From Piscirickettsia salmonis LF-89 = ATCC VR-1361 (lineage in GTDB: Bacteria; Pseudomonadota; Gammaproteobacteria; Piscirickettsiales; Piscirickettsiaceae), in NCBI RefSeq assembly GCF_000297215.2, contig NZ_AMFF02000049.1, positions 1 through 36,211 of the forward strand: a DNA stretch of 36,211 nt, read 5' to 3'. The position numbers and the translations under genes are program-made. A model generated the notes under the pieces. It had not been told where the DNA came from and did no database searches. It saw only the letters and a list, made by a program, of their open reading frames with translations. Below, piece after piece: positions 15,697 through 25,900 of this stretch; within the stretch, counting starts at the first letter, position 1; every line of letters begins with the position of its first letter.

Positions 15697-18644
15697 TGGA
15701 TAAATACTTACCGGCAATTAATAATCTATTGACGATTCAAACGGTTTTAATTGCATTGGCGATTATTATCGTACTTGTTGTTATCATTAAAAAATTAAAA
15801 TTAAAGAAATATTTAGTTTATCTGAAAGATTTTTTTGATATTTATATTTGGAATACGCTTTCAGTGCGACTATTTAAGCTAAAAATATATAATTTTTTGG
15901 TGCTAAAAAAAGATTTAACTCGTCCTTATGTGTTAATTTCAAAGCTAGCTTATCAATCTGAAGATATTATCTATGAACAAGGCAAGTTCAAAGTCATGGG
16001 GCATGCCCTATTGATTAACCTGGTGATTGATGAGCTCGCAACGGCTCCGGCGAAGCGATTAAAAATACTCCGTGTATTTTTAGCACGGCAAAAAGCCAAA
16101 CTAAACCCAACGGTGGTATTAAGTTCAGAACTTGCTGAGCTGGATGAGAAAATGAGTTTGGTATTTAGAAAGCACTTGCTTGAATTGATGGGATGGGTGA
16201 AAAAAATTAAGTTTGTCGTTGTGACAAAGTTGTCACAATTAATTTCGGCAGAAATTATTGATTTAAATAGCCAAAACCGTGTTTATACAGATGCGGCAGA
16301 GTTTGCCAATATGTTTGATATGAGTTTGAACCAAGCATTGATGGTGATGACTACAGATAAATATATTCACTATGTTGATGTGGTTGGTACTATTTGCTGT
16401 TATCATACTAAAGTAGAATCTCAGATCAAAAAAGTCAATGTCTATACGGTCAGTCATACTTTGTCGTTAAACTCAGTAATGCAGCAAACACAGGTGCGTG
16501 ATCGCTTACCATGGTTGTCTTATTTGTTGATTTTTACCGGATTTTCTTTATTAACGACTGGGGCTGTGAGTTATAAAGAGCAACTGCTGGTTGAAACGAA
16601 AAACCAGCCGGTTGAGGCGCCTTTCTATACTGTTATTTATCCGGATCATTTATTTATTAATATTGTTAAAAAAGAGATTGTTGAGCGTGTTCATCAGCAG
16701 TTACTGATCAATATTGCTAATAATAGTAATAATGCCTTGGGTGAGCTTTATTATCAGGTATATCGTGCAAATGGTGATGCTCAGGCTGAAGATTTTATTG
16801 AAAGCAATATCAGCTTAGTTGCTGAGGTTTTGTCGATGAAGCAGACTGACTTACTGACTTATGTGCAAAGTAGTCCTTATAGCGCTTATGAGACATATCA
16901 GTTTAGTGATCAAGTCAATCGTGTTGATGTTAGTATTATTAGCCATATTTTAAATAATCCAGCGATCAGTGTGAATACATTTTTAACGAGTCAGCATAAG
17001 ATTAGATTGTATTTAGCTGGTCAATTAATTAATCACTTACAGCAGGATGTGCTGAATCAAAGTACGTTAGCTTATCGTATCAATTCAACTCGTTTAAACG
17101 AGCTTGCGGAAGTTATGAACATTAAAGTTGAAAACATCGATAAAAAGATGGATTTATTTAGCCTAATTAAACAGCTTAATGAAGTGAGTGAGCACTATAT
17201 TAAGACTCCGGTGTACTATCAAAATAATAATATTAATTTAGTGGTGTTAAGAGCCTTAATTAATGATATTGCTGATTATTATAGTCAGCATTCAGCCAGT
17301 GTGATGAATTCAAGTTATAGTGGCCAAGGAGTGATGGTAAATAACCCATTTTTTGACCAACAGGCACAGGTCAGTGGCATTTATACCAAGGCGTATGTTG
17401 AGAGTGTTATTTTACCTGGGCTTGAAATTTACCAGGGTTTGCAGAAGAAGCTTGAAAAAATTATTGATTTATCAAGTTTAAATTTATTGATTGAAAAATC
17501 AAAAGAGAATTATTTACAAAGTTATATACAACAATATTATAACTTTGCTAGGATCTTGTTTTCTGCGCATATTGCTAATTCAGAAGGTTTAAAATTATAT
17601 TTAAATAATATTGTATCTTCAAACTCACTGATTTATAAAGGGCTAAAGCAACTCAGTGAGAATACTCAATTTAAAAATAGTACATTTAAGATGATTAATG
17701 ATAAGTTTTCATTTTTAAATAAACTGTATGATAATTATGATACGAGTGATTTTGTCACGTATTTAAGCAGTATTTATAATACGGTTTATGGTGGCTACGG
17801 TATTGACTCTGCATCACAAAATCAGCGCTTGGTAAAACTCGTGTATGATTATTATGGCAATAGTGAGGAGAGCACGCTTAGTAAAGTTAAAAACTGGTTG
17901 CCGGAGACAGTAAGCCCTGTGATTCGTAATAGTTTTGCTATGGTCTTTAACCAAATTGTCAATGTTGGCTTGATGGGAGTGAAACGGCATATACAGCAGG
18001 TATGGCAGACGCAGTTACTTCCTGGAATCAGTAAAATAGATCAGTACTATCCGTTTAATATGAGTTCGAAGCAAATCATTAATACGGCAGTACTAGAGCA
18101 AAGCTTAAACCCAAGTGGCGGGTATTTTTGGCAAGTGTTTAATCAGTGGCTAAAACCTTTTCTCGTGTATACCCCCAATGGCTGGATTAACAATCAGTCA
18201 GTTGTTAATCAAGCATTGCTCTCTACAACTGAGCTTGCTGATATCAATCGGATGAGTCACATCAGCCAACAGTTTTGGCATCAAGATGGTCAACCACAGG
18301 CATTGCAGTTAAGTGTATCGCCGAGGATGATGATGAATACACGCCTAGCTGATGACGACTTTGTTAATATGAGTTTTTTAAAAATAGGGGATCATACAGT
18401 GATCGGTGTTAATGTCTCAGGCATTAACCAACCCATTGCTTATCAATGGTGGAAAGATCAAAGTTGTACGGTGGGCTATCAGACTTCATCAGGAAACAGC
18501 ATCAATATTGTAAGTAACCATCAGCCTTTATGTTTATTTGCGTTATTGGTGGCGGCTAAAGTGAATCATCAGCGTTATCAATGGCAAGACACACAATCGA
18601 AGGTTAATGTCGTTTATCAGTTGAAAAACTTGAGTTTTTCTTAA
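15696..18644 (+). CDS. pdpB: T6SS membrane-complex protein PdpB (TssM/IcmF)
   Basis: TssM spans the inner membrane and forms the channel core with TssJ and TssL. The 982-aa protein (Francisella PdpB about 1093 aa) has a transmembrane helix at residues 11-31 and a second near 270-290 (SYLLIFTGFSLLTTGAVSY), with a cytoplasmic domain of about 235 residues between them. A long periplasmic domain follows. No Walker A (GxxxxGKS/T) is present in the cytoplasmic part; Francisella PdpB also lacks a working NTPase. The start codon overlaps the pdpA stop (TAATG), and pdpA-pdpB adjacency is kept from the FPI. The C-terminal domain should contact IglE. Confidence 0.9.
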   Translation: MDKYLPAINNLLTIQTVLIALAIIIVLVVIIKKLKLKKYLVYLKDFFDIYIWNTLSVRLFKLKIYNFLVLKKDLTRPYVLISKLAYQSEDIIYEQGKFKVMGHALLINLVIDELATAPAKRLKILRVFLARQKAKLNPTVVLSSELAELDEKMSLVFRKHLLELMGWVKKIKFVVVTKLSQLISAEIIDLNSQNRVYTDAAEFANMFDMSLNQALMVMTTDKYIHYVDVVGTICCYHTKVESQIKKVNVYTVSHTLSLNSVMQQTQVRDRLPWLSYLLIFTGFSLLTTGAVSYKEQLLVETKNQPVEAPFYTVIYPDHLFINIVKKEIVERVHQQLLINIANNSNNALGELYYQVYRANGDAQAEDFIESNISLVAEVLSMKQTDLLTYVQSSPYSAYETYQFSDQVNRVDVSIISHILNNPAISVNTFLTSQHKIRLYLAGQLINHLQQDVLNQSTLAYRINSTRLNELAEVMNIKVENIDKKMDLFSLIKQLNEVSEHYIKTPVYYQNNNINLVVLRALINDIADYYSQHSASVMNSSYSGQGVMVNNPFFDQQAQVSGIYTKAYVESVILPGLEIYQGLQKKLEKIIDLSSLNLLIEKSKENYLQSYIQQYYNFARILFSAHIANSEGLKLYLNNIVSSNSLIYKGLKQLSENTQFKNSTFKMINDKFSFLNKLYDNYDTSDFVTYLSSIYNTVYGGYGIDSASQNQRLVKLVYDYYGNSEESTLSKVKNWLPETVSPVIRNSFAMVFNQIVNVGLMGVKRHIQQVWQTQLLPGISKIDQYYPFNMSSKQIINTAVLEQSLNPSGGYFWQVFNQWLKPFLVYTPNGWINNQSVVNQALLSTTELADINRMSHISQQFWHQDGQPQALQLSVSPRMMMNTRLADDDFVNMSFLKIGDHTVIGVNVSGINQPIAYQWWKDQSCTVGYQTSSGNSINIVSNHQPLCLFALLVAAKVNHQRYQWQDTQSKVNVVYQLKNLSFS

Positions 18645-18646
18645 TT

Positions 18647-20044
18647 ATGAACAGTAGTACAAAAAGTTTAAAGCGAGAAATTGCCTTTAATATAGATAAA
18701 GTGTATCAGCAGTTTTATCAATATACGGCACGATTGAAGAAAAATCGTTTAATTGATTTATATCATAGTTTGTTTTGTACACTGCCTTCTTCTGGGTTGG
18801 TGAAGTTAAATTACTTAGAAAGTAGCAATAATGGTGCTATTCGTTCGATTAATAAAGGGCAGGGATTGATGGTCTCAGGTATGGATGAGACCTATGAAGC
18901 GATGAATGTATTTGAATCACCATTATATGATTTGGCTAAGGTCAATTACTCGTTTAATAATGAGAAAATTATCATTTCTCTAGAATTTAATCAGGACGTG
19001 ACTGTTAATGCTGAGTCACGCTTTCGTTTTTATCTACAACATGAAGAGGCGATAGAGACGGTTGCGGCATTTAGTTTTTTGAAAACCAATGTCTGTGGCT
19101 CACAAGTGATTATTAATCAGGATCTTGAATTTAAAGCCTATCTTGATTGTCAGAATATTGATAGTTTAGTCTGTCGTAATCAATTATTAAGGCAGATGGT
19201 ACATTCACCAGAGCATTTTTGTTTTTTTGATTTAATGATCAATGTGGCCACTCCATATTCAGCACGCCAACTTGACTTTTATATCGAATTGAATTCGTAT
19301 GACTGTGTTGGAGAGGTCGTGCAGCATTTAGAGTGGAACGCTCTTACTTTACTCGGAGTATACCCGCGCCATGCAAATCGTATTTACTTAAATAATGATA
19401 TAGATTGCTACCCATTGCTATTTGATGATGATCATAGTGATTTTTTTAAGCTATTGCGGATCCATCATCAAGATAGTGATATTTATCCACGGTATTTATT
19501 CCATGATTATTCAGCACTGAATTATACACTTCATTATGAAAGTTTCTCAAAGCCACTGTTAGAGCTTCACTACACGGGCGTGGATGATAAAACAGCTGAT
19601 CCAGGCTTTATCGATATAGAGTGTTTGTGTTTTACTGATCTGCCGATACAAGAGATTGAACAGGTTGCTGATGTGGAAGAGAAGGCTATTTTTTTGCCAG
19701 TCACCACGCAACCGGCAAAACTCATGAATTATGATGATCGCCAGGTGATCGTTGAGCGTTTTATGGCCATTAATTTTGGAAATGTAACCGATTTAAACTC
19801 AATTCAGGTGTTTTTTGATTTACTCGTTGAAAAAGATAGCTTATTCTTTGCGCTAAGAAAACGTATGATTCGTACCGAAGTGACACGTATTTCCGATACC
19901 TTTGTTATTTGCTTACATGTTCTTATCGGTGATGTGCGTGATGAACGTTTATTTGTTTATTTGTGCAAAGTATTACAACGGTTTATTAATTATAACTTTA
20001 CTAATATGTTGAATTATCGTGTCGTTTATAAAACACTCAAATAA
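18647..20044 (+). CDS. iglH: T6SS baseplate wedge protein IglH (TssF)
   Basis: TssF forms baseplate wedges with TssG. The 465-aa length matches Francisella IglH (about 475 aa). The sequence is beta-rich in the middle and ends with FVYLCKVLQRFINYNF and a short tail, matching the TssF C-terminus (L-x2-F-x(1,2)-vL-x-RF-x3-Y-x2-N). The ATG lies two bases after the pdpB stop, so translation is coupled. The 3' end overlaps the TssG-like gene by 26 bases. TssF and TssG genes are adjacent in most T6SS clusters, which supports both assignments. Confidence 0.82.
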   Translation: MNSSTKSLKREIAFNIDKVYQQFYQYTARLKKNRLIDLYHSLFCTLPSSGLVKLNYLESSNNGAIRSINKGQGLMVSGMDETYEAMNVFESPLYDLAKVNYSFNNEKIIISLEFNQDVTVNAESRFRFYLQHEEAIETVAAFSFLKTNVCGSQVIINQDLEFKAYLDCQNIDSLVCRNQLLRQMVHSPEHFCFFDLMINVATPYSARQLDFYIELNSYDCVGEVVQHLEWNALTLLGVYPRHANRIYLNNDIDCYPLLFDDDHSDFFKLLRIHHQDSDIYPRYLFHDYSALNYTLHYESFSKPLLELHYTGVDDKTADPGFIDIECLCFTDLPIQEIEQVADVEEKAIFLPVTTQPAKLMNYDDRQVIVERFMAINFGNVTDLNSIQVFFDLLVEKDSLFFALRKRMIRTEVTRISDTFVICLHVLIGDVRDERLFVYLCKVLQRFINYNFTNMLNYRVVYKTLK

Positions 20045-20798
20045 TTTAAGCCTTTTGGTGAACCGTTTGGTAAGCCAAGGGGTACCTTATGCGCAAATTT
20101 ATTTTAGTTCAAAAATTGGCCGGCACTCACCACGGGGCTATATTGATGCGGTATCAATGAATGGCCAAGCGGCTGAAATTAAGGTACATGATGGCTTGCT
20201 GACTGTCCAGTCCAAATTTGATGGGCGGTCGATTGATGGTATTTTATATGATGATAAAACAGAAGAAAGCCTTTTTATTCAAACAATTGCTGATCAGTTA
20301 TTAAAATTTGAACTCGATACGTTGTTACAAGAGCATTCGGGTATTGAGGCCATGCTTGTCAAGGGCCGGTTATTGCCGAGCATCGAGTCGTTAAATTGCC
20401 ATAGTTTAGCGATGATGCGAAAATTATTTTCACTGGCGTTTGGGAATTTACAGTTTGATGTATCTTCAAGGTCGATTAAAAAATCATCGACTAAGAAGAT
20501 ATTTCGTCTTGTTGAGGACCAATTATCAGGGTACATCACACTGGGGCGTTTTGCTGAATACCCTATGAAAGTAATAGAGATTAATATGTATGCGAAAGTG
20601 GTAGATTGCCAGTTAAAACTGGATTGCCTTGAGCGTATTTTATCGTGCTATCGTGATAATTTTGCCAACTATCAAGTGATTGCATATAGTGTTCATTCAT
20701 TAGCCGGGCAGTATACGGCCCCAGCAAAGCCTAAAATATTAGCACGATCAAAACTAGATTATAAACGAGTGAAGATCTATGAAAAAATTATTAATTAA
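20019..20798 (+). CDS. iglJ: T6SS baseplate wedge protein IglJ (TssG)
   Basis: The 259-aa protein has the size of Francisella IglJ (257 aa) and lies directly after the TssF-like gene, the usual place for TssG. The start is a GTG overlapping the end of iglH by 26 bases; no good in-frame ATG exists until residue 46, and no clear ribosome binding site is seen, so translational coupling is likely. The N-terminal NLSLLVNRLVSQGV segment and the RHSPRGYIDAVSMNG / DGLLTVQSKFDGRSIDGIL strands fit the TssG layout. Similarity is low, so the call rests on size, order and pattern. Confidence 0.72.
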   Translation: MSFIKHSNNLSLLVNRLVSQGVPYAQIYFSSKIGRHSPRGYIDAVSMNGQAAEIKVHDGLLTVQSKFDGRSIDGILYDDKTEESLFIQTIADQLLKFELDTLLQEHSGIEAMLVKGRLLPSIESLNCHSLAMMRKLFSLAFGNLQFDVSSRSIKKSSTKKIFRLVEDQLSGYITLGRFAEYPMKVIEINMYAKVVDCQLKLDCLERILSCYRDNFANYQVIAYSVHSLAGQYTAPAKPKILARSKLDYKRVKIYEKIIN

Positions 20799-21213
20799 CT
20801 TATTAGCACGCTGGAATATCGTCAGTTTATTTGCTTTATTAGCCTTGATGAGTGGTTGCTCAATGCTTGGGTTAGGTGGTGACCCAGAGCTAACGATTAA
20901 GGTAACAACCCATCAATATACGAATAATGGTAATAATTTTTATTTGTTGGTTGCCCAAGATAATAATAAAAGCTACATCAGCCATAGTTATTATAGTCTG
21001 TATAGTCAGTTTAATAGCAGCCAGTATCAGCGTTATTTTATTACACCTAAATATGAGTCAAGCTATAGCTTTAGTTATCCGCTGGATAGGAAAAAAGCAA
21101 CGTCACTGTATTTTTTATTAAATAGCGATAGCCGTCAATGGAAATTGAGAGTTAAGCCCGGGGTGAAGAAGGTTACTGTGGATGTCAGCAGTGATAAAGT
21201 CACCATGGGTTAA
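20779..21213 (+). CDS. iglE: T6SS outer-membrane lipoprotein IglE (TssJ)
   Basis: The N-terminus is a lipoprotein signal: MKKLLINLLARWN, a hydrophobic core, and the lipobox LMSGC with the acylated Cys27; the following Ser28 favours outer-membrane sorting. The mature 118 residues are beta-rich with tyrosine and serine, fitting the small TssJ transthyretin-like fold. IglE in Francisella is 125 aa and anchors PdpB to the outer membrane. The gene overlaps iglJ by 20 bases. In the FPI iglE follows pdpB; here it sits three genes downstream, next to dotU. Confidence 0.88.
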   Translation: MKKLLINLLARWNIVSLFALLALMSGCSMLGLGGDPELTIKVTTHQYTNNGNNFYLLVAQDNNKSYISHSYYSLYSQFNSSQYQRYFITPKYESSYSFSYPLDRKKATSLYFLLNSDSRQWKLRVKPGVKKVTVDVSSDKVTMG

Positions 21214-21257
21214 TAAGCAATTTAATTAAAATTAACGCTAATAAAGCGAGGTCAGGT

Positions 21258-21887
21258 ATGGAGTCAGCAATATTTAAAGTTTCTTGTTTTCTAGTAATCG
21301 TAAAAAAATACAAGCAAAGCAAAATTAAGCAGGCAGAATATAGAAAAACTATTATCGATAAAATTAAATCGATTAATTTGTTCTTAGGAAAAAGCTATGG
21401 TGGCGATATTGCTTATTTAATTACATTTGCATTAACTGTTTATGTTGATGAGTTTATTAATTTAAAAGTAGGTCATGCTGAAGGAGAATCTTGGGAGTTG
21501 GTGCAGCGTGAAATATTTGATGTGGATACGGGGGGGAACTACTTTTATAAGGCATTGAACCATATTGTAGATAATAAATATTATCCTAAAATTGTCTATC
21601 AGATTTATTATTTTATTTTAAAAGATGGCTTTATGGGCGAGATGGTGAATTATAATAATAATATTGCTCGTGATTATTTAATCCAGCTGGAAGCTAAATG
21701 TGCCCAACGCTTAAAGTTAGGGCTAGATAATACAGATAAAACGTTATTATTTAATGAGCAAGCAGCTCTTGTAAATCAAAAAGTTACTAAAAAACGTTGG
21801 TTTTACTTACTGGCAAAGAAAAGATATATTGTTGTTACAGTTATCTTATTATATATAATATCGTGTTTAATTATTTATTTGCTGTAG
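21258..21887 (+). CDS. dotU: T6SS inner-membrane protein DotU (TssL)
   Basis: The 209-aa protein is a C-tail-anchored cytoplasmic protein: a helical domain with FALTVYVDEFINL (about residues 54-66, the TssL 'ALDE' core region) and SWELVQREIF, then a basic stretch KKRWFYLLAKKR and one transmembrane helix at 190-209 at the very C-terminus. No peptidoglycan-binding extension is present, like Francisella DotU. It binds PdpB to form the trans-envelope complex. It is the last gene of the operon; GCGAGGTCAGGT precedes the ATG. The following gene converges on it 70 bases later with no clear terminator in between. Confidence 0.93.
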   Translation: MESAIFKVSCFLVIVKKYKQSKIKQAEYRKTIIDKIKSINLFLGKSYGGDIAYLITFALTVYVDEFINLKVGHAEGESWELVQREIFDVDTGGNYFYKALNHIVDNKYYPKIVYQIYYFILKDGFMGEMVNYNNNIARDYLIQLEAKCAQRLKLGLDNTDKTLLFNEQAALVNQKVTKKRWFYLLAKKRYIVVTVILLYIISCLIIYLL

Positions 21888-21957
21888 TTTAAGTTTAGTT
21901 TAATTTAGGTATACATTGATTTATATTTTTAATGTCATTAATGTAGTGTAATCCATG

Positions 21958-22872
21958 TTAGTTGCTGATGAGAGTGGGTATGCCACGTTGCTCATTGATC
22001 ACTTTGATGATTTTATCCCAGTTAAGTTGATATTGTTGACTTTGATTATATTTAAGCAAGGCATAAACGACTTGTTGATTAAGTTTGTTTTGTGTGGCTT
22101 TAAACTCATAAAGAGGTTTGTGGATTTCCAAAAATAGCTGATTATCTTTTTCCCCTATTTTATACGCCTGATTAACGATATAAACGGGTGTATTAATTTT
22201 TACGATGTTAAATAAGTTTTCAATATCTTCAGGAAATAAACTGATGCAGCCAGAGCTGGTGCGACGGCTGATGCCCATGATTTTATTGGTACCATGAATA
22301 AGATAACTTGAATGGCTTAAACGCATTGCGTGCTTGCCTAATGGGTTTTTAGGGCCTGGTGCAACTGACTTTGCTAGATATTTGCCTTGTTTGGCATAAT
22401 GCTCACGAATACTATCTGGAACGTGCCAGTAGGGCTTATGCAGTTTGTGGCTGATGACGCGCTTGCCGACAGGTGTCATCCAACCACGTTTACCAACGCC
22501 GACAGGATAAGTGAACAGGCGTTTACTATGATGGTCAAAGTAATATAATCTAAGCTCTGCCAAGTTAATAATAAGACCATCTCGAGGTGCATCGGGGAGA
22601 ATAAATTCGGTAGGGATGGTGACGTTTTCACCATTTAATGGATGCCAGGGTGAAATATCGGCATTGGCTTCCATCAGTTCATGAAAACCTGAGCTATATA
22701 AGCGGGCGAGGTGCATAAAGTTATCATTTTTTTGAGCAGTGACCTGTAGGCTGTGGCCGATGATGGACTCATTGTTTTTGGGCAAGGGAAGTTGTAGTGC
22801 ATAGACTGAATAAATAGTAAAATTGCTATAGAGTAAAAGTAAAATAAATAAAAGAGACGGCTTGTCTTTCAC
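21958..22872 (-). CDS. Periplasmic L,D-transpeptidase (YkuD / ErfK-YbiS family)
   Basis: The 304-aa protein has a signal peptide (residues 1-25, ending YSVYA), a LysM-like region (about 43-88) and a YkuD catalytic domain (about 100-235). The active-site motif is intact: H193-G-T-N and then S207-G-C209-I, the HxGxx...(S/T)xGC(I/V) pattern. Such enzymes make 3-3 crosslinks in peptidoglycan or attach lipoproteins to it. The gene lies 30 bases after tamB on the same strand and is probably co-transcribed with it. It also converges on dotU. The exact subtype (YbiS, YcfS, ErfK or YcbB) cannot be told. Confidence 0.9.
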   Translation of the reverse strand: MKDKPSLLFILLLLYSNFTIYSVYALQLPLPKNNESIIGHSLQVTAQKNDNFMHLARLYSSGFHELMEANADISPWHPLNGENVTIPTEFILPDAPRDGLIINLAELRLYYFDHHSKRLFTYPVGVGKRGWMTPVGKRVISHKLHKPYWHVPDSIREHYAKQGKYLAKSVAPGPKNPLGKHAMRLSHSSYLIHGTNKIMGISRRTSSGCISLFPEDIENLFNIVKINTPVYIVNQAYKIGEKDNQLFLEIHKPLYEFKATQNKLNQQVVYALLKYNQSQQYQLNWDKIIKVINEQRGIPTLISN

Positions 22873-22902
22873 GCGTGTTTAATCCCAATTATTGCTTTAT
22901 AT

Positions 22903-25900
22903 TTAGTCTTTCTCTATGTTATAGAATAGATCGACAGCGCTGGTTGTGCCTGCTTCAGTATTAATGCTCCAGTTTTGGTTAAGTCGGTAGCGGACACTGG
23001 CAATCTGTTGGCCCAAAAAGCCAACGCTATAACTGATATATAAGTCAGGTGCAAGATATTTGCCAAGGACGAGTGAGGTGCTAGAGCGCAGTGAATCTAA
23101 GTTGCTTTCTTCTTCACTGGTCGCGGTTTGTGTTGTGGAAGTATTACTTTGAATACTAAGTTCTGACAGGCCGAATGTTTTTTTGATGTCTTGAACAATA
23201 CCACCCGTTCCTGTATTAAACAGGCTAGATGAAGTCACTAGTTGAGCTAGAATTGCTGCATTGCCACTACTGGTTTGAGGGACGGGCGTGCCAAAAAGTA
23301 GATAAGAAAGGATGTCTGCTTTAGACAGTGTTGGTGTGGAATAAGGGGTTAATGCCGGTTTATTCAGATTGCCGGTGACTTTAACGCCAGCAGTGATAGC
23401 TTCGTCAGCTGGATTGCTTGGGGTAATTTGACGCTCAATATTGATGTTTAAACCGGGGTTTTGAATCGCATTCCCACTAAAAATAAGTTGACCTTGAGTA
23501 ATATTAAGACTTTGGCCGAGTAATCGATAGGTACCATCAAGTAATTTTAAATTGCCATGTGCACGCGTGAGTTGATTGGGTTGGCTGATAATATTAAGCT
23601 GTCCTTCAATTTGGGTGTTGAGGCCGTAGCCATTGATGTGAATGCTTTTATTAAGCGTTAATGTGATATCGGTATTGATGGGTAATGACTGATTTTGTGT
23701 TTGACCTTTGATCTTAATATCAGTAGGGAGTGTTGTGCTTTGAGGAACTTGGTCAATTTGAATACGCCCTTGTTGCATCGCCAAGTTGCCAGTGATGATC
23801 AAGCGCTTGCCATAAGCAATAGTGATATTCGGGTCAGCATAAAGTGTTGCATAGGGTAGGTCGACTAACTGAACATTGCTGCCTTGAATGATGAAGGTCG
23901 CTTGTGGTTGTAAGTGAGTCACATCAATGTTGCCATGTAGCGACAGGTGACCTTGATTGCCTTCCGTGGTGGCTTGAGCTTGAATGGCAATGTGAGAAGA
24001 GCCATCGGCTGTTAGGGTCATTTTAGTTTGTTTAAGCTCGACACCTGTGCTGGGTAAATAAAGGTCAGCGATGAGTGTTGTGCTGCCTATAATGCGTGGG
24101 CTGGTGATCTGGCCAGAGAGCTTAAGGGTGCCGGTAAGCTTTGGGTTTTGAATATTAATATTTGGAATAAAGCCAAGAATATTAACTGCTTTGAGTGAGT
24201 AATTCACATGCCCGGCTAAATTTTTGTAGTGATCTAAATAAATCTGAGCATTGATGTAGTCTGCTTGACCTAAGGCCCAGTTAAGCTGAGCGGTGAGATT
24301 GTTTTGATCACCTTGAATGATGAGTGATAACGGCTGAAAGTGAACGGTTTTAATACGCTGACTGGCGGGGTTTATGGCTTTAATCTCACCTGCGCTGCTG
24401 CTAAGTGTTGTATTGATATGAATAAGCTTTCGAGTTGCCTGATTGAGCTTTAAATTCAGCATGCCGGATAAAGAGCCAGTTAATTGCAGTTTATTTAATG
24501 TGACTAAATTGATGAGATTTAAGGGAAACTTTTCAAGTTTGGCCTGAATAGTGTAAATATTGTCAGTATTAGACTGGATTAACTCAAGTGATAGACCTTG
24601 ACTGCGATTGCGATTTTTTAAAATAAAGGGGCTGGCAGTCAGCAGGATGGGCTGTTTTAAATTAAATTTAATTATGACTGGCTTAACTAAGCTTAACTTA
24701 GTATCTTTATTTATAGCGCTATTTTTTTCTAAATTTTCTATAATAAATTTATTTAATGTAATATTAATTATATTTTTTTCAGTTAACTGACCCTTTGCTT
24801 GTTGATCAAGCTGTAATTTTTTTGTTTGTAGTCTCGTTAAGAGCAAAAAATGTTTGGACTTTAATTTAAATTGACTATTGATTGATTTAATCGGTAGTTT
24901 AAAAAGTATTAAATTTTTTACAAACAATGAGGCGGTTACTGTATTTGATATGTTATTCTGATCGAGATTAAAATGAGCTTGTTTGATACGAAAATTATTT
25001 AAAATAGGGTATATTTCTGGGGCGTTTAAAATTAAATGATCGATGTTGCCTATGAGACTTATTTTCTTAAGGCTTAGATTGCCATGAATATTTACTTGGC
25101 CAGTGCTATCAGGAAGAATATGATCAATTTGTTTTAAGTTAATATCAAGCGTTGCTTGCTTGGGTGTGCCCGTCAACATAATTTTATTATTGCCGTTATG
25201 GGCCTGAATATTAAAATTGATGGTGTGAGGGTTATAGCTTAAATTGCTTAAGGCGAAGACGTTTTCTTTAAATAGTGTGCCATCAAGATGGAACTTTAAT
25301 TGTCCAGTTTGTTGATTACCGTCGCCTGTTAAGCGGATGTTCATTTGGCTTGAATAGCGTGAATTAAACTGAGCAAGATTTAATTTTGTGATGCTTAATT
25401 GAGTCTGCCATGTTTTTTTTGTGAGGTTAAATCTTGCATTGCCCTTGATGGGCGTATTTTGAAGTGCTTGACCGGTTAATTTAAATTGATAATTTTGGCT
25501 TAAATTACCTTGACCTGTGGCAATGAGAGTTAAGCGCCTCATTGTATCTTGGTGACTAATAAATGTTAGCTGACTGTTAAACTGCTGGCTCGGACCATAG
25601 CCACTTAGGCTTAAGTAAAATGTTTGAGAGTGATAAGTGCCATGTATTTGTACACTGGTATTAATTGTATTATTACTGGCATGCAGATAAGCATTCCCGG
25701 AGATATTTTTTAATTGTTGGCCTTTGAATGTGAGTGCTTGTATTAAAAAATGATTGATAAATATTTTAGGAATAAAAATATCGTTGAACTGGCTGTTATT
25801 AGGGTTGCTTCGATTAAGTTTAGTCTTCGTGGTGATTTTTTTTGTTTGAGGTTCGGTTGTGATAGTGATTGATTGGGCTTGCAGCTGAGATAAACGAATA

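Larger units (their letters stand above)
1278..21887 (+). other. Type VI secretion system, Francisella subtype (T6SSii), single operon
   Basis: Fifteen genes on one strand run from iglA to dotU with gaps of at most 44 bases and several overlaps (vgrG-pdpA-pdpB and iglH-iglJ-iglE are especially tight), so they probably form one long transcription unit. They supply the contractile sheath (IglA/IglB), the inner tube (IglC), the baseplate (IglD, IglH, IglJ), a two-protein spike (PdpA and VgrG) with a PAAR-like tip protein, the membrane complex (PdpB, DotU, IglE), a TssA-like protein and two unrecognised paralogues. ClpV and TssE are not seen, as in Francisella. In the FPI the order is pdpA-pdpB-iglE-vgrG-iglF-iglG-iglH-dotU-iglI-iglJ plus iglABCD; here the blocks are rearranged. 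Confidence 0.9.

Noticed and set aside
15696-18644. Walker A NTPase in PdpB
   Set aside because: No GxxxxGK(S/T) motif is found in the cytoplasmic domain or elsewhere in the protein.
21888-21957. Terminator between dotU and the L,D-transpeptidase gene
   Set aside because: No stem with a following T run on either strand; only weak AT-rich symmetry around AATGTCATTAATGTA.
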